Of a stretch of 64,000 nt of DNA, positions 1-8,892 are shown in pieces. Every line of letters begins with the position of its first letter. Positions within the stretch are counted from its first letter, which is position 1. The stretch covers positions 1 to 64,000 of the forward strand of contig CAJUQJ010000003.1 in the NCBI GenBank assembly GCA_910588215.1. The letters are read 5' to 3'. A program made the position numbers and the translations under genes. The notes beneath the pieces are model-generated. The model did no database searches. It saw only the letters and a list, made by a program, of their open reading frames with translations, and was not told the origin of the DNA. The stretch is from an uncultured Lachnospiraceae bacterium. GTDB taxonomy: Bacteria > Bacillota > Clostridia > Lachnospirales > Lachnospiraceae.

Positions 1-470
1 AATATGTATCAAAATGGATTGATAACGAAAGAACTCATGCTTTTTGGTGTGCAAACCTTTTGCCATACCCCATGACACAAAAATCTTTCCATGATTTATT
101 AGAGAAAAATGCAATGGACTGGACGGACAGTGCTTATGTAGCAACTGAAAACAGCGGACAGGCAGTAGGCTTCTTCTGTTATTCTGTCAATACAGCAGAC
201 AATATCGGTTTTCTTAAATTTGTTATTGTTGATAAAACCAAACGTGGAAAAGGTTACGGAAAAGAAATGCTGAATCTGGCTCTGCAATTCGCTTTTCAGA
301 TAACCGGCGCAAAAGCGGTTCAACTAAATGTTTTCAGTGAAAACGTATTAGCAAAGCAATGTTATGAAAAAGTCGGCTTTGTTGAAAGAAAGATTGATAA
401 AGATGTATTTGCATATAAAGACGAGTTGTGGAGCAGATGTAACATGATAATTTCAAAACAATCACTCTAA
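1..470 (+). CDS. GNAT family N-acetyltransferase, 5'-truncated by window edge
   Basis: Acetyl-CoA dependent N-acyltransferase of unknown substrate. The reading frame is open to the first bases of the window: codons before the TTG at position 60 read ..WIDNERTHAFWCANLLPYP, typical of this family's N-terminus. The gene therefore starts outside the window and the TTG is not the true start. The acetyl-CoA binding motif (RGKGYGKEML) follows a beta-strand (FLKFVIVD), and the C-terminal half has the usual NVFSENVLAKQCYEKVGF segment. It lies 16 bp before an XRE regulator, in AT-rich DNA at the tip of an integrated element, so it is probably element cargo. The family assignment is secure; the substrate cannot be read from sequence. 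Confidence 0.85.
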   Translation, partial: YVSKWIDNERTHAFWCANLLPYPMTQKSFHDLLEKNAMDWTDSAYVATENSGQAVGFFCYSVNTADNIGFLKFVIVDKTKRGKGYGKEMLNLALQFAFQITGAKAVQLNVFSENVLAKQCYEKVGFVERKIDKDVFAYKDELWSRCNMIISKQSL

Positions 471-486
471 TTTTCAGAAAGGACAC

Positions 487-1068
487 ATGATTATGGTATT
501 AGGAGAACGGATAAAGAGAATACGCACATTCCGGGGCTTGACACAGCGTGAATTAGGCTTGAAATTGGGATATGAGGAACGTAATGCTGATGTTCGTATC
601 GCACAGTATGAATCTGGCTATCGTGTTCCCAAAAACAACACTTTAATGGAAATGGCAAAGATACTGAACGTCAATTATATCCATTTTATTGGCGTTACCC
701 CCGGCTGCGCCGAAGATATTATGCTTACATTCCTTTGGCTTGATGAAGATGACCGCAGCACGATCCATTTATTTCAGCTTGTACGCAATCCCGGCAAATG
801 CAACGCTTCTGATGATAAATCGGTGCGTTACTATGATAATGATGATTGGCCTGCTCATGCCCCGGTAGGTATGTGGCTAGAATATGGGTTAGTCAATGAT
901 TTCATGCGTGAATGGTGTCTGCGGAAAGAGCAGTTGAAAAGCGGAGAAATTTCCGAGGACGAGTATTTTGAGTGGAAAATCAACTGGCCTGCTACGAGTA
1001 GTAGCGTTGATGAAAAAGGAAATGATAAGAAAAATAATAGTTATCAATGGAGATCGACAAATAGATAA
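487..1068 (+). CDS. XRE-type helix-turn-helix protein
   Basis: A 193-residue protein with an N-terminal lambda-repressor-like HTH (about residues 5-62: RIKRIRTFRGLTQRELGLKLG). The rest is tryptophan-rich and acidic (EYFEWKINWPATSS), which I cannot assign to a named domain. It is preceded by AGAAAGGACAC, a fair ribosome-binding site. It lies between the GNAT gene and the CBASS operon with short gaps (16 and 11 bp), so it may be co-transcribed and regulate element cargo. Whether it controls CBASS expression is inference only. Confidence 0.7.
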   Translation: MIMVLGERIKRIRTFRGLTQRELGLKLGYEERNADVRIAQYESGYRVPKNNTLMEMAKILNVNYIHFIGVTPGCAEDIMLTFLWLDEDDRSTIHLFQLVRNPGKCNASDDKSVRYYDNDDWPAHAPVGMWLEYGLVNDFMREWCLRKEQLKSGEISEDEYFEWKINWPATSSSVDEKGNDKKNNSYQWRSTNR

Positions 1069-1079
1069 GGGGATATGTT

Positions 1080-2048
1080 ATGAAATTTACAGAAAAGCAG
1101 CTAAAACTCTATGCCGCGCCATTAAGTGAATCTGAAAATCAAAAATGTAAAAATGCAATTGGAATGGTGCGTGATGCACTCAAACCTCTAGGTTTTACTG
1201 ATGACGGACATCCTATATCATTACTTTATGAAGATACTTTAGCATATGCTATAGAAATGAGAAGTACCTATGGTTCAAGAAAAATCAAGTTATTTATTCA
1301 AGGTTCTTATGCCAACAATACTAATGTACGCACTCAAAGCGATGTAGATATTGCTGTTGTTCAAGAAGAAATATTCCAAACTGTTTATCGTGAGGGCGTA
1401 TCTGATAGGAATTACAATTTTTCAACTGCAAAACCTGCTGAAAAGTCTTTCAAAGATGAAGTAGAGGAATGTTTAAAAGATAAATTTGGTAAGGATGTTG
1501 AACGAAAAAATAAATCTATTAAGGTTCATGGAAATACATATCGAAAAGATGCTGATACCGTACCTTGCAGAAGATATCGTGATTATCGTCAAGATTTTTA
1601 CAACGACGAAAATAATTATATTGGAGGGATTGTAATTATTGCAGATAATGGTGAAAGGATTATTAACTATCCCGAACAACATATTGCTAATGGAAGAACT
1701 AAAAATACCAAAACAAATCATTATTATAAAAAAATGGTGCGTATAATCAAAAAAATGCGATATATAATGGACGACTACTCCTATTCTTCCGCAAAAGAAG
1801 TTTCATCTTTTGGATTGGAGTCTCTTCTATGGAATCTTCCAAATGAAATCTTTACTAAATATTTTACATACCGATATATATTTGATGATATAGTGGACTA
1901 TATTTACAATAACAAGTCTTTATTATCTACATACAAAGAAGCTAATGGAATTAAACCATTGTGCCCTTACTCTAGTGATATTAGCAAAATGAGTAACTTT
2001 ATTAATGATCTAAAAAGATTTTATGAGTACGACATAACGGAGGATTAA
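1080..2048 (+). CDS. CD-NTase nucleotidyltransferase of a type I CBASS
   Basis: 322 residues. It is predicted to make a cyclic oligonucleotide second messenger on phage infection. The DNA polymerase beta-like core is clear: GS motif at residues 75-76 (IQGSYANNT), metal-binding aspartates D88 and D90 in SDVDIAV, and a third acidic residue near D159 (KDADTVPC). An alpha-helical C-terminal half follows, as in SMODS/CD-NTase enzymes. It has RBS GGGG ATATGTT before the ATG and its stop abuts the start of the next gene (no gap), a two-gene operon with a membrane effector. No Cap2/Cap3 (E1/E2, JAB) or HORMA/TRIP13 genes are present, so this is the short, type I layout. Clade and product cannot be read by eye. 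Confidence 0.85.
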   Translation: MKFTEKQLKLYAAPLSESENQKCKNAIGMVRDALKPLGFTDDGHPISLLYEDTLAYAIEMRSTYGSRKIKLFIQGSYANNTNVRTQSDVDIAVVQEEIFQTVYREGVSDRNYNFSTAKPAEKSFKDEVEECLKDKFGKDVERKNKSIKVHGNTYRKDADTVPCRRYRDYRQDFYNDENNYIGGIVIIADNGERIINYPEQHIANGRTKNTKTNHYYKKMVRIIKKMRYIMDDYSYSSAKEVSSFGLESLLWNLPNEIFTKYFTYRYIFDDIVDYIYNNKSLLSTYKEANGIKPLCPYSSDISKMSNFINDLKRFYEYDITED

Positions 2049-2603
2049 ATGAAAGAACAATTTAACAAATTAATGAGCAAAACTATTTGGAGTGCTATTA
2101 TATTATTTTGCCTGCGTTGCTTTATATCATGGAACGATATAAAAAACGCTTTTTCAGTTTATGATTTATTCGGTTACGCAGGAGAAGCAATAAGCCTTGC
2201 CACATTATTATCTATAACCTATGAACGCTGTCTATGGAAGTTTAATCCCCTTGAATCAACTCCCGTTCTTTCAAAAAAATATACTGGCTCCCTAATCTCC
2301 AGTTACGATAATATTGAACGGAACGCTGAACTTGAAATAAAGCAAACACTCTTAACCATTCAAATAATTTTAATAACAGGAGAAAGCAAAAGCAAATCTT
2401 TGTCATCAACAATAGATGATGTTTTAGGAGAGAAAATATTAACTTACTGTTATTTAAACACACCCAATGCAAATGTTAGGGATAGAAGTGAAATACATTA
2501 TGGTACAGCTATGCTCTGTGTAGATAATCCCAACAAATTAACAGGACAATATTTCACTGATAGAAAAACTATAGGAGATATGAAATTTAATTCAGCACCA
2601 TAA
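2049..2603 (+). CDS. cap15: Cap15-like CBASS membrane effector
   Basis: 184 residues. The N-terminal ~55 residues hold two hydrophobic segments (IWSAIILFCLRCFISW and AGEAISLATLLSI). The C-terminal ~120 residues are strand-rich, starting at YTGSLISSYDN and ending in GQYFTDRKTIGDMKF. This two-helix plus beta-barrel plan matches the described Cap15 effectors, which sense a cyclic dinucleotide and disrupt the inner membrane. The start codon directly follows the CD-NTase stop, and nothing else follows before the attachment site 90 bp on. The identification rests on architecture, the TDRxTxG end motif and the CD-NTase partner; a different two-TM effector family is the main alternative. Confidence 0.72.
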   Translation: MKEQFNKLMSKTIWSAIILFCLRCFISWNDIKNAFSVYDLFGYAGEAISLATLLSITYERCLWKFNPLESTPVLSKKYTGSLISSYDNIERNAELEIKQTLLTIQIILITGESKSKSLSSTIDDVLGEKILTYCYLNTPNANVRDRSEIHYGTAMLCVDNPNKLTGQYFTDRKTIGDMKFNSAP

Positions 2604-2613
2604 TAAGCATATA

Positions 2614-2631
2614 GGTATCAAAAAGGTATCA
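2614..2631 (+). repeat. Paired 11-bp-spaced repeat GGTATCA, putative integrase arm sites of the left element
   Basis: GGTATCA occurs at 2614-2620 and 2625-2631, exactly 11 bp apart. A further GGTATCA is at 2710-2716, just beyond the attachment core. The layout (tandem heptamers one helical turn apart, then a hairpin, then the guaA-derived core) mirrors the right end of the neighbouring element (17368-17458) but with a different heptamer. This suggests arm-type sites of a second, related integrase. Confidence 0.5.
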
Positions 2632-2643
2632 CACCCCACCTCA

Positions 2644-2683
2644 AAAGCCGGAAAACCCGCTGTTTATGCGGCTTCCCGGCTTT
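2644..2683. terminator. Hairpin, probable terminator beside the attachment core
   Basis: AAAGCCGG pairs with CCGGCTTT around an inner GC-rich stem. It would end the CBASS operon on the plus strand. In the ancestral layout, before the second element inserted, it would also have stood downstream of guaA1. Confidence 0.6.
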
Positions 2684-2691
2684 CTGTTTAC

Positions 2692-2702
2692 TACTCGAAC
2701 TC
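2692..2702. other. Left attachment core (copy of the guaA1 3' end)
   Basis: TACTCGAACTC here is identical to 17448-17458, the last coding bases and stop of guaA1 read in reverse. The two copies bound the 14.8 kb element, as expected for integration at a gene's 3' end that leaves the gene whole. The exact crossover within the 11 bp cannot be fixed. Confidence 0.75.
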
Positions 2703-2803
2703 AGGTCATGGTATCATTTTCCTATTGATACGAGTTGTTTTTGCTTGATTTTATAGGCTTTTTCACTCTGATTTTCTCTTATTTTTTTGTCTGCATGATT
2801 TTT

Positions 2804-2821
2804 TAGTACCATTTTAGTACC
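2804..2821 (+). repeat. Left integrase arm-type repeats TAGTACC x2
   Basis: TAGTACC at 2804-2810 and 2815-2821, 11 bp apart, in the same orientation as the pair TAGTACC/TAGTTCC at 17368-17385. Both pairs lie about 70-110 bp inside the attachment cores, as expected for arm sites of a tyrosine integrase. Confidence 0.6.
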
Positions 2822-2839
2822 AGCAAATTATCACGTCCT

Positions 2840-5800
2840 CTACGTGCTCCCCAACAGAAACGGATTATTCCCGGAAGACATCTGATATAACTTTCCGTTT
2901 TTAATAACCAAGTCTGTCAGCTCCTTTCCATCCGCAATCCATTTGATGATGATGGGCTGACCGTTGCTGTTTCCGCCACAAGTAAGTCCAAGCTGCGACA
3001 TGGTTTTCAAAAGTAACTGTTCATTAGCCTGCATCAAGGTATCAAGCGGTGCCTCTATGTTTGTACCATGTCTCTGGTCCCCAAGCACTGCCAAAAACTC
3101 TCTGTTTGCCGGAATTACTGCGCCGGTAGCCAATCGGGGAATAGGCGTGCTACTTAGTGCGGCATAAGCAGGGTTTGCGGCGTAGGGGGATTGTATCGAG
3201 CGCATGGAGTAGGAGCGGGTAGAGTAGGATTCGCCGGAGTCGACGCTTCTGAATTTGTCAAAAAACCCTCCGACACCATCTCCTATGCCACTAAATTTGT
3301 CTTTAATCCACTTAACCTTATCTTCAATCCAAGACGTGATATCTTTCCAAGCGTTCTTAAGTCCGTTCAGTAATCCATCAATAATATTTCCGCCAAGTCC
3401 TTCCATTACCTTAGATGGTGAATGTATATCAAAAGCATTCTTAAATCCATTAATGAACGGCTGGAAGATATGCTGTTTTATCCAAGAGCCAATACTTTTC
3501 AGAGCGTCAAGAATACCATTGAGCATTCCTTCTATAATAAAACCACCGATTTCTGCCATAACTGTTGAAGGAGAATGAATGCCAAACAATTCCTTTATCT
3601 TTCCAACAAGACGGCTAAACAGGTTTTCCGAACCTGACTCAACGTCAGCTTCTTCCATTCCCTTTGTAACGCCCTCAGATATGCTTTTCCCAGTTTTATT
3701 TAAAGACTCACTTGTATTGTCAGAAATTGCACCGATATTGGCAAGTTTTTCCACATACACATCCATAGGGTTACTGCCGTCCATGACAGCCTGTATGAAA
3801 TTACTCGCCTCAGTTGTCATTCCGACTAAGTCTTCTGGCAAAGGCTCAACGCCATTTGCAATCATGGAGAACCCTTCCGCAATATCCTGCAAAGTTTCCG
3901 GGGAGGCATCTTCAAACCCAAGGTTATCTGCTATTTCGCGAAGAAGCGGGTTGCAGTCAAGCATTTCCTGCCGGAGCATCTCCATATCTTCATCGGTAAG
4001 GATGAACCGGTTCTGCAACTCCGCCATGTGCTGGTCTGTAAGTATTGCCCCGTTTTGGATATCCTCCATTGCCTTTTCCAAGGCAACGCCGGTGCCCACA
4101 CAGTTATCCGCCGCAAAGCCGTACCCCTCTATCCCGTTCTTGAGGGTGTCTATGCTGTCCTTTGCAAACCGCGCCGCCCCGTCAAGTCCCTCATACCTCT
4201 CCTCTAATCTTTTCCCCTGATCAGTACTCCTGCCAAAGGCGGCAAACAGTTCCTCCAGATGTCCCGTAAGGAGTTTATACGATCCCACAACTGCGGCAAC
4301 GGCGGCAAGCCCTGTTAATGCTGTAGAAAGTCCCGTTGCCGCTGTTGCAACAGTATCCATAGTTGCTGCTGCTGTTGCGGCGCTTCCGCCGATTCCGAAT
4401 ATCGCCAGAAAAGATTTGATTGTGGAAAAAATACCGGTAATCCCCTTGATTGCGCTATATCCCAATAACGCCAGCTTAAGGGTAATTAACGATTTTGCTA
4501 TCAGTTCCAGAGCATCCGCCACGTCCTCCGGCGTAACAGAGTCCATCCAGTTTTCCACCATTACCAGAAAATCCTTAAACTCCTGACTGTTTAAGAAATC
4601 GGCAAGCACATCTGAGACCCGCTCTATGAAGAGAATCAGCCCCTCGCCCACCGTCTCCGCAAACGGCTCTAAGTGCTCCCAAAACTCCGCAAGATTCGCC
4701 CGTAACGAATCCCAGTCCACTTTCTCATTAAACTTCGTCAGTACGTCAAGCAGATCCGGCAGTCCCTTTTCAATCGTCCACGTCCCAAGTGGCAGAAGAA
4801 CTTTTGTGTAAAAGTCAGACAGAACGCCGCTTATCGCGTCAGCCAGAGGAATCAGTGACTTGGTGTATTTTTCAAAGGATTCCAGAAGCGGGGCAAAGTC
4901 CAGTTCATCTGCCCACTCCACAGTCTTTTCGGATGCCTCTTTTATGTTTTCGACTATCTTTCCTGCGATATCCCTGATATTCTCCAGAATCTTTTTACCA
5001 CGGTCGTTCTCATTCCATGCTTTGCGGAAATTGTGGGCAAGATTCTCCACAGTACGCCCAATATCGGAAAAGATGCCGAGTATGTTCTGTAAAATCTTTA
5101 TGGTCTTTTCCTGGTTCCACACGTCAAGGAAATCCCCGCCTATGTCCTTAACCAGTTTCCAGACTTCATCCAACGCGCGTTTCCACGAGTCCATGACGGA
5201 CTTTCCCTCACGGTCCCACGCTTCTTTGATGGGACGGAAGAGCCTTTCCAAAACGCTTTTCACTTTTTTTGCCATTGCCTCGATCTTCTTTGAAAGAACT
5301 GACTCATCCAGATCAGGCGTAACTGTCACATCCATGTTGATATCGCCCAGCTTTCCGAAGTCGATATCCTCAAGCTCGGGAAGGAGATCATCACCCTTCC
5401 CCGTCCCGTACCTGTTAATCTCGTCAAGCGGCGACAAATACCCTTCAAGAGATTTTTCTGCTTCCTGCGCCGCGTCAGACACATCTTCAAGCGATCCCGT
5501 TATTCCCTCGGCAGTATCAACATATTTATTGCCTGCGCCGGAACCGCCGGAAGAGCTTTTTCCGAAAAACGATTCCGTAAACGACTTAAAAGCATTTGCT
5601 ACTACCTTTAACTTTTCCAGCAAGGTATTAAGCATTTTCAAAAGAGGATTAAGTACATTTATGAGTCCCTGTCCAATGGTTGCCTTGAGACTCTCAATCT
5701 GCAATTTTAAAATCCTTGTCTGGTTCGCCCAGCTGTCCTGCGTGCGGATAAAATCGCCAGAAGCACCAGACAGTTTTTCCATAACAAACTGATACCGAAG

Positions 5801-6526
5801 AGCCACCTTTTCCTGCTCTGTCATTTTACTAACCGTTTTCCCTATCCCTTTCGCCATGGCATAGGAATTAAGTGCATTTTCTGTCATGACCACGCCGAGG
5901 TCTTTTAAAGTCTCCGTCTCGCCCGTAAATACGGATTTTAACTTTGTATAGGCTTCATCCTGAGTAATGTTATAAAAGGACGCTACATCACCGGCCAGCT
6001 GTGTAAGAGTGGTTGACATGCCAAAAGCCGAATCTTCCGCAAACCCAAATGATTTCGCCATTGCCCCAAATGTTCCAGCGTAACGCTTCGCCATTGTTTC
6101 GGACAAACCCGCAGACTTCGCGGCGTTTACTGCAAATTCATTTATCTTGTCCGACATGGTAGTAAATGTCACATCCACTACGTTCTGCACTTCTTCAAGG
6201 TCGGAGCCTAGCTCCGTCATGGAGCTTGCAAAGCCCGCAACCTTCCGCACAGCAAAAACAGACGCGACCGTCGCGCCTAACCTCTTAAATGAGCCGGACA
6301 GCCCATCCACGATGCTTTTCATGCCGGACACTTCCCGCCGCATCCCGGATACCAGCCTCTTTATGCTGTTTTCCACGGCGGCTATCTTCCCCGCCACGCC
6401 AGCCATGCCCTGCCCGATACCGGAGCCCAGCTCCTTCATTTTTCCCTTTAATGCGGCAATGTCCCGTTTTAGTCCCTTTGTTTCTATTGCCGTATTGATC
6501 CTGATACTGCCGTCATACTGTGCCAT
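2840..6526 (-). CDS. Phage tail tape measure protein
   Basis: 1228 residues from ATG at 6526 (MAQYDGSIRINTAIETKG, a standard start for clostridial phage tape measures, with GGGGTGA 6 bp upstream). An upstream ATG at 6616 would add 30 residues and overlaps the previous stop by 4 bp. The N-terminus is coiled-coil. Next comes a conserved block near residue 100 (SMTELGSDLEEVQNVVDVTF, ending in the TQDEAYTKLKSVFTGETE region) typical of TP901-type tape measures, then an Ala-rich hydrophobic stretch. Near the C-terminus are two copies of the IHSPS-V-M-glycine-rich repeat. The protein sets tail length and helps DNA passage. No distal tail, baseplate or lysis gene follows before attL, 140 bp away. Confidence 0.9.
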   Translation of the reverse strand: MAQYDGSIRINTAIETKGLKRDIAALKGKMKELGSGIGQGMAGVAGKIAAVENSIKRLVSGMRREVSGMKSIVDGLSGSFKRLGATVASVFAVRKVAGFASSMTELGSDLEEVQNVVDVTFTTMSDKINEFAVNAAKSAGLSETMAKRYAGTFGAMAKSFGFAEDSAFGMSTTLTQLAGDVASFYNITQDEAYTKLKSVFTGETETLKDLGVVMTENALNSYAMAKGIGKTVSKMTEQEKVALRYQFVMEKLSGASGDFIRTQDSWANQTRILKLQIESLKATIGQGLINVLNPLLKMLNTLLEKLKVVANAFKSFTESFFGKSSSGGSGAGNKYVDTAEGITGSLEDVSDAAQEAEKSLEGYLSPLDEINRYGTGKGDDLLPELEDIDFGKLGDINMDVTVTPDLDESVLSKKIEAMAKKVKSVLERLFRPIKEAWDREGKSVMDSWKRALDEVWKLVKDIGGDFLDVWNQEKTIKILQNILGIFSDIGRTVENLAHNFRKAWNENDRGKKILENIRDIAGKIVENIKEASEKTVEWADELDFAPLLESFEKYTKSLIPLADAISGVLSDFYTKVLLPLGTWTIEKGLPDLLDVLTKFNEKVDWDSLRANLAEFWEHLEPFAETVGEGLILFIERVSDVLADFLNSQEFKDFLVMVENWMDSVTPEDVADALELIAKSLITLKLALLGYSAIKGITGIFSTIKSFLAIFGIGGSAATAAATMDTVATAATGLSTALTGLAAVAAVVGSYKLLTGHLEELFAAFGRSTDQGKRLEERYEGLDGAARFAKDSIDTLKNGIEGYGFAADNCVGTGVALEKAMEDIQNGAILTDQHMAELQNRFILTDEDMEMLRQEMLDCNPLLREIADNLGFEDASPETLQDIAEGFSMIANGVEPLPEDLVGMTTEASNFIQAVMDGSNPMDVYVEKLANIGAISDNTSESLNKTGKSISEGVTKGMEEADVESGSENLFSRLVGKIKELFGIHSPSTVMAEIGGFIIEGMLNGILDALKSIGSWIKQHIFQPFINGFKNAFDIHSPSKVMEGLGGNIIDGLLNGLKNAWKDITSWIEDKVKWIKDKFSGIGDGVGGFFDKFRSVDSGESYSTRSYSMRSIQSPYAANPAYAALSSTPIPRLATGAVIPANREFLAVLGDQRHGTNIEAPLDTLMQANEQLLLKTMSQLGLTCGGNSNGQPIIIKWIADGKELTDLVIKNGKLYQMSSGNNPFLLGST

Positions 6527-6612
6527 AACATCACCCCGAAAACAAAAAAAGATGCCAACAGATACAGTCTCCCATATCCGTTGGCACCACTTTGCCGTCC
6601 ACTTATACCCAT

Positions 6613-6771
6613 TCATAAGCCTTTTATTCTTTTTATGATCTTCTTTTTCACTTCCAATACGAGGATATCGCCGTCCCTGCCCTGTTTGACCTCTGCGTCA
6701 TTGCCGCGTGAAACGATCTCCGACACAGCCTTCCAGATCTCTGCGTCTCTCCTCTGGTTCTGATCCGTCAC
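6613..6771 (-). CDS. Small phage protein upstream of tape measure gene
   Basis: A 52-residue frame starting at GTG (6771), with AGGAG a few bases upstream, reading MTDQNQRRDAEIWKAVSEIV and ending ..KKKIIKRIKGL. It fills the gap between the chaperone-like gene and the tape measure gene, and its TGA overlaps the alternative tape measure ATG at 6616 (ATGA). Charged, helical, no known domain. Position and coupling support a real tail-module gene. Confidence 0.7.
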   Translation of the reverse strand: MTDQNQRRDAEIWKAVSEIVSRGNDAEVKQGRDGDILVLEVKKKIIKRIKGL

Positions 6772-6777
6772 CGTCTC

Positions 6778-7281
6778 CTATTTCCTCCGCACCGGCTTCT
6801 TATGATCCTGTGGCTGATACTTTGCCATGCGCTGTTTGCTGGCCAGTTTTTCCAGCTTGACTTTATGGTCTGACAGCCTTTCAATTACTGGTATAAGGGA
6901 GTTCCAATAATCAAGGAAGCATTCCAAATCAGGGCAAAAATCTGGGATAGCCTCATAAATGTCACCAAAGTATTTCCTAGTCGTGCCTTCCCCGAAAACC
7001 CCATCCATAATCCCTGCAGATTTTTCAGAGAACCCCCTTCTCAACGCTACCTTTTCCTTAAAGCTTTTTTCATCTGAATCATTTTTATCCATCTCGTCAG
7101 CCAGTTTCTGCAGTTCCTCACCGGCTGCTTCAAACCTTTCAATGATAGATATGTCATTCCCAGAAACAGTAATTTTCTCACCATTGCTAAACTCAACATC
7201 CATAAGCCACACATGGTTTTCAGCGACCATGCTTTCCCGGCTTCCTACATCCGGTTTCATTTCTTTTTCAATTCCTGCCAT
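6778..7281 (-). CDS. Putative tail assembly chaperone
   Basis: 167 residues, acidic, helix-rich (FEAAGEELQKLADEMDKND), with a basic C-terminal tail (DHKKPVRRK). An AGAGGA sequence lies 8 bp before the ATG. Its place directly before the tape measure region, its length and its charge pattern match tail assembly chaperones of siphophages. I see no clear slippery sequence for a programmed frameshift, and the short following frame (6613-6771) is a separate reading frame with its own RBS. Function is inferred from position. Confidence 0.5.
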   Translation of the reverse strand: MAGIEKEMKPDVGSRESMVAENHVWLMDVEFSNGEKITVSGNDISIIERFEAAGEELQKLADEMDKNDSDEKSFKEKVALRRGFSEKSAGIMDGVFGEGTTRKYFGDIYEAIPDFCPDLECFLDYWNSLIPVIERLSDHKVKLEKLASKQRMAKYQPQDHKKPVRRK

Positions 7282-7311
7282 ACTTTACATCCTCTCTTTT
7301 CCATATATTTT

Positions 7312-7608
7312 TCATGTTTGTGTATCAGATTCCTGCTCGCCCTTTTCGTCTAACACGGAGAAGATACTCCGCCTCAGTTCTTCCTCGCTCCTCGACACAG
7401 CACCACCTTCAAGTAATATGCCTATGGCTATCTCTGCGGCCAGTGTTACACTGTAATAAACACTGTTTACCACCATTTGTGAAAATATCTTCTCAAATGT
7501 ATCATTATAGTCACATCCCTGAAACAAGGATTTATGGAGTTCCTCTTTCTGCCTGTCCAGTTGTTTCGCCACTTCCCTCGCTATGGCCGTCCTCATCAGA
7601 TCATTCAT
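7312..7608 (-). CDS. Phage-type hypothetical protein
   Basis: 98 residues (MNDLMRTAIAREVAKQ...), Leu/Glu-rich with a hydrophobic centre (NSVYYSVTLAAEIAIGILLE). GAGGAGCAGC precedes the ATG, which lies inside the end of the upstream gene (overlap 8 bp). Not recognised. It belongs to the leftward late-type block of the element. Confidence 0.55.
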   Translation of the reverse strand: MNDLMRTAIAREVAKQLDRQKEELHKSLFQGCDYNDTFEKIFSQMVVNSVYYSVTLAAEIAIGILLEGGAVSRSEEELRRSIFSVLDEKGEQESDTQT

Positions 7609-8122
7609 GCTGCTCCTCCTGTATCATCATCTCCCCGTCTTTCAGTGCACAATCCAAGTAATGGAAGAATAGACGCCTTGCTCCATAAAAATCACTCCTG
7701 CCAAGTGAACAGCGTCCTAGTTTTCCATGAAACTCTACACGTTCATAGGAAAGCCCTTCCACTACTGACAAGATAATATGTCCTGCTGACTTTCTGTCGG
7801 CCTTAAGAGCACACTCCAAAACAATTCCTGCGTATTCGTCAGACCTTGCGATATGGGTCAGTTCGTCCAGTCTTTGGGGAGAGATACCATAATCTGCCCA
7901 TGTTGCCCGGATATTCCTTGCCTTTTCTGCCTTACGTTCCCAATACTCACGGTTATACTGTTGTATCTTGTTCCGGTTCTCTACACGCCAGTTCTTTCTC
8001 TGGCTGTTGATCTTATCCCGGTTCCTGCACCTGTACTCCCTCTGGTAAGCCTTTCTTGCTTCAACTGCTTCTGCCGTCATCGTCATTCCCATTTTCCTTC
8101 TAAGCCTCCCTATACGTATCAT
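7601..8122 (-). CDS. Basic phage hypothetical protein
   Basis: 173 residues with a strongly basic N-terminal third built of KAYQREYRCRNRDK / NREYWERKAEKARN repeats, as seen in many clostridial phage proteins, and a C-terminal helical part. Its ATG overlaps the previous stop (TAATG), so translation is coupled. The basic N-terminus suggests nucleic-acid binding; the function is unknown. Confidence 0.55.
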   Translation of the reverse strand: MIRIGRLRRKMGMTMTAEAVEARKAYQREYRCRNRDKINSQRKNWRVENRNKIQQYNREYWERKAEKARNIRATWADYGISPQRLDELTHIARSDEYAGIVLECALKADRKSAGHIILSVVEGLSYERVEFHGKLGRCSLGRSDFYGARRLFFHYLDCALKDGEMMIQEEQHE

Positions 8123-8868
8123 TACCTTATCGGTGTAAAACCGAAGTTGAAATCAGAACTCTTATTTCCGGCATTTTCCACCCTGCCGTTTTCTGTTTCC
8201 ACCGGGAAATCTATATCAAGATTATCGAATGATTCATCACCATATGGCTGCATGTCCGCAAGTGAACCCTGTGCGATAAAATTATAATAGTCTGTCACGG
8301 TCTTCAATCTCCCGCTCCCAGATAGTGCCGGACGTGCGCCGGATTCACAGGCATGGTATACCGTCCTTACAAACTTGCTGAACACCTCCGACCTGTCTGC
8401 CGGAGACTGTCCGAACCGCACTATTGTGATGCCTGTCCCTTTTTCCTGCGGCCTGTTTGCGTTATACCGCTCCCGGAGAATCCGTGTCATAACAGCATTG
8501 TCTTTGTGGCGGTTCGCAAGCTCTTGATAGTCTGCATGGCTAAGATTTATGCCGCTGTTCAGGAGTGCCATTGTTCCACTGTCAACCATGTTTCCGTCCA
8601 GTTTCCCAAGCTCTGCCATCTCTGCATCATATTCATCAACCACAGTCAGAATCCGGGATAAGCTATTTTCTATTGTTGAATCCCGTTCCGCTTCCAGTTC
8701 TTTTAATCTGTCCTGATAGCCTTTTTCTCCCAAAAGGTCAGCTTCGTAAGCCCCTTTTGCCACTTCACACCCATGCTCATAATCTGCCTTTGCTTTGCTG
8801 ATAGCGCCGCTTGCGCCCTCTGCTAACCTAACCGCTTTCTTGTAATATTCAATATTGCTTTTCTTCAT
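8122..8868 (-). CDS. Coiled-coil phage hypothetical protein
   Basis: 248 residues. The first ~100 are predicted coiled coil (LKELEAERDSTIENSLSRIL); the rest is mixed. RBS GGAGGATTTCAAC. Not recognised. Its size and coiled coil would suit a scaffold-like or structural accessory factor, but nothing in the sequence proves this. Confidence 0.5.
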   Translation of the reverse strand: MKKSNIEYYKKAVRLAEGASGAISKAKADYEHGCEVAKGAYEADLLGEKGYQDRLKELEAERDSTIENSLSRILTVVDEYDAEMAELGKLDGNMVDSGTMALLNSGINLSHADYQELANRHKDNAVMTRILRERYNANRPQEKGTGITIVRFGQSPADRSEVFSKFVRTVYHACESGARPALSGSGRLKTVTDYYNFIAQGSLADMQPYGDESFDNLDIDFPVETENGRVENAGNKSSDFNFGFTPIR

Positions 8869-8892
8869 GTTGAAATCCTCCGTTCATATTTT

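Noticed and set aside
60..470. TTG at position 60 as start of the GNAT gene
   Set aside because: Family-typical residues continue upstream to the window edge, so the gene is truncated rather than starting here.
2840..6526. Functional complete prophage
   Set aside because: No capsid, portal, large terminase, baseplate or lysis genes lie between the attachment sites.
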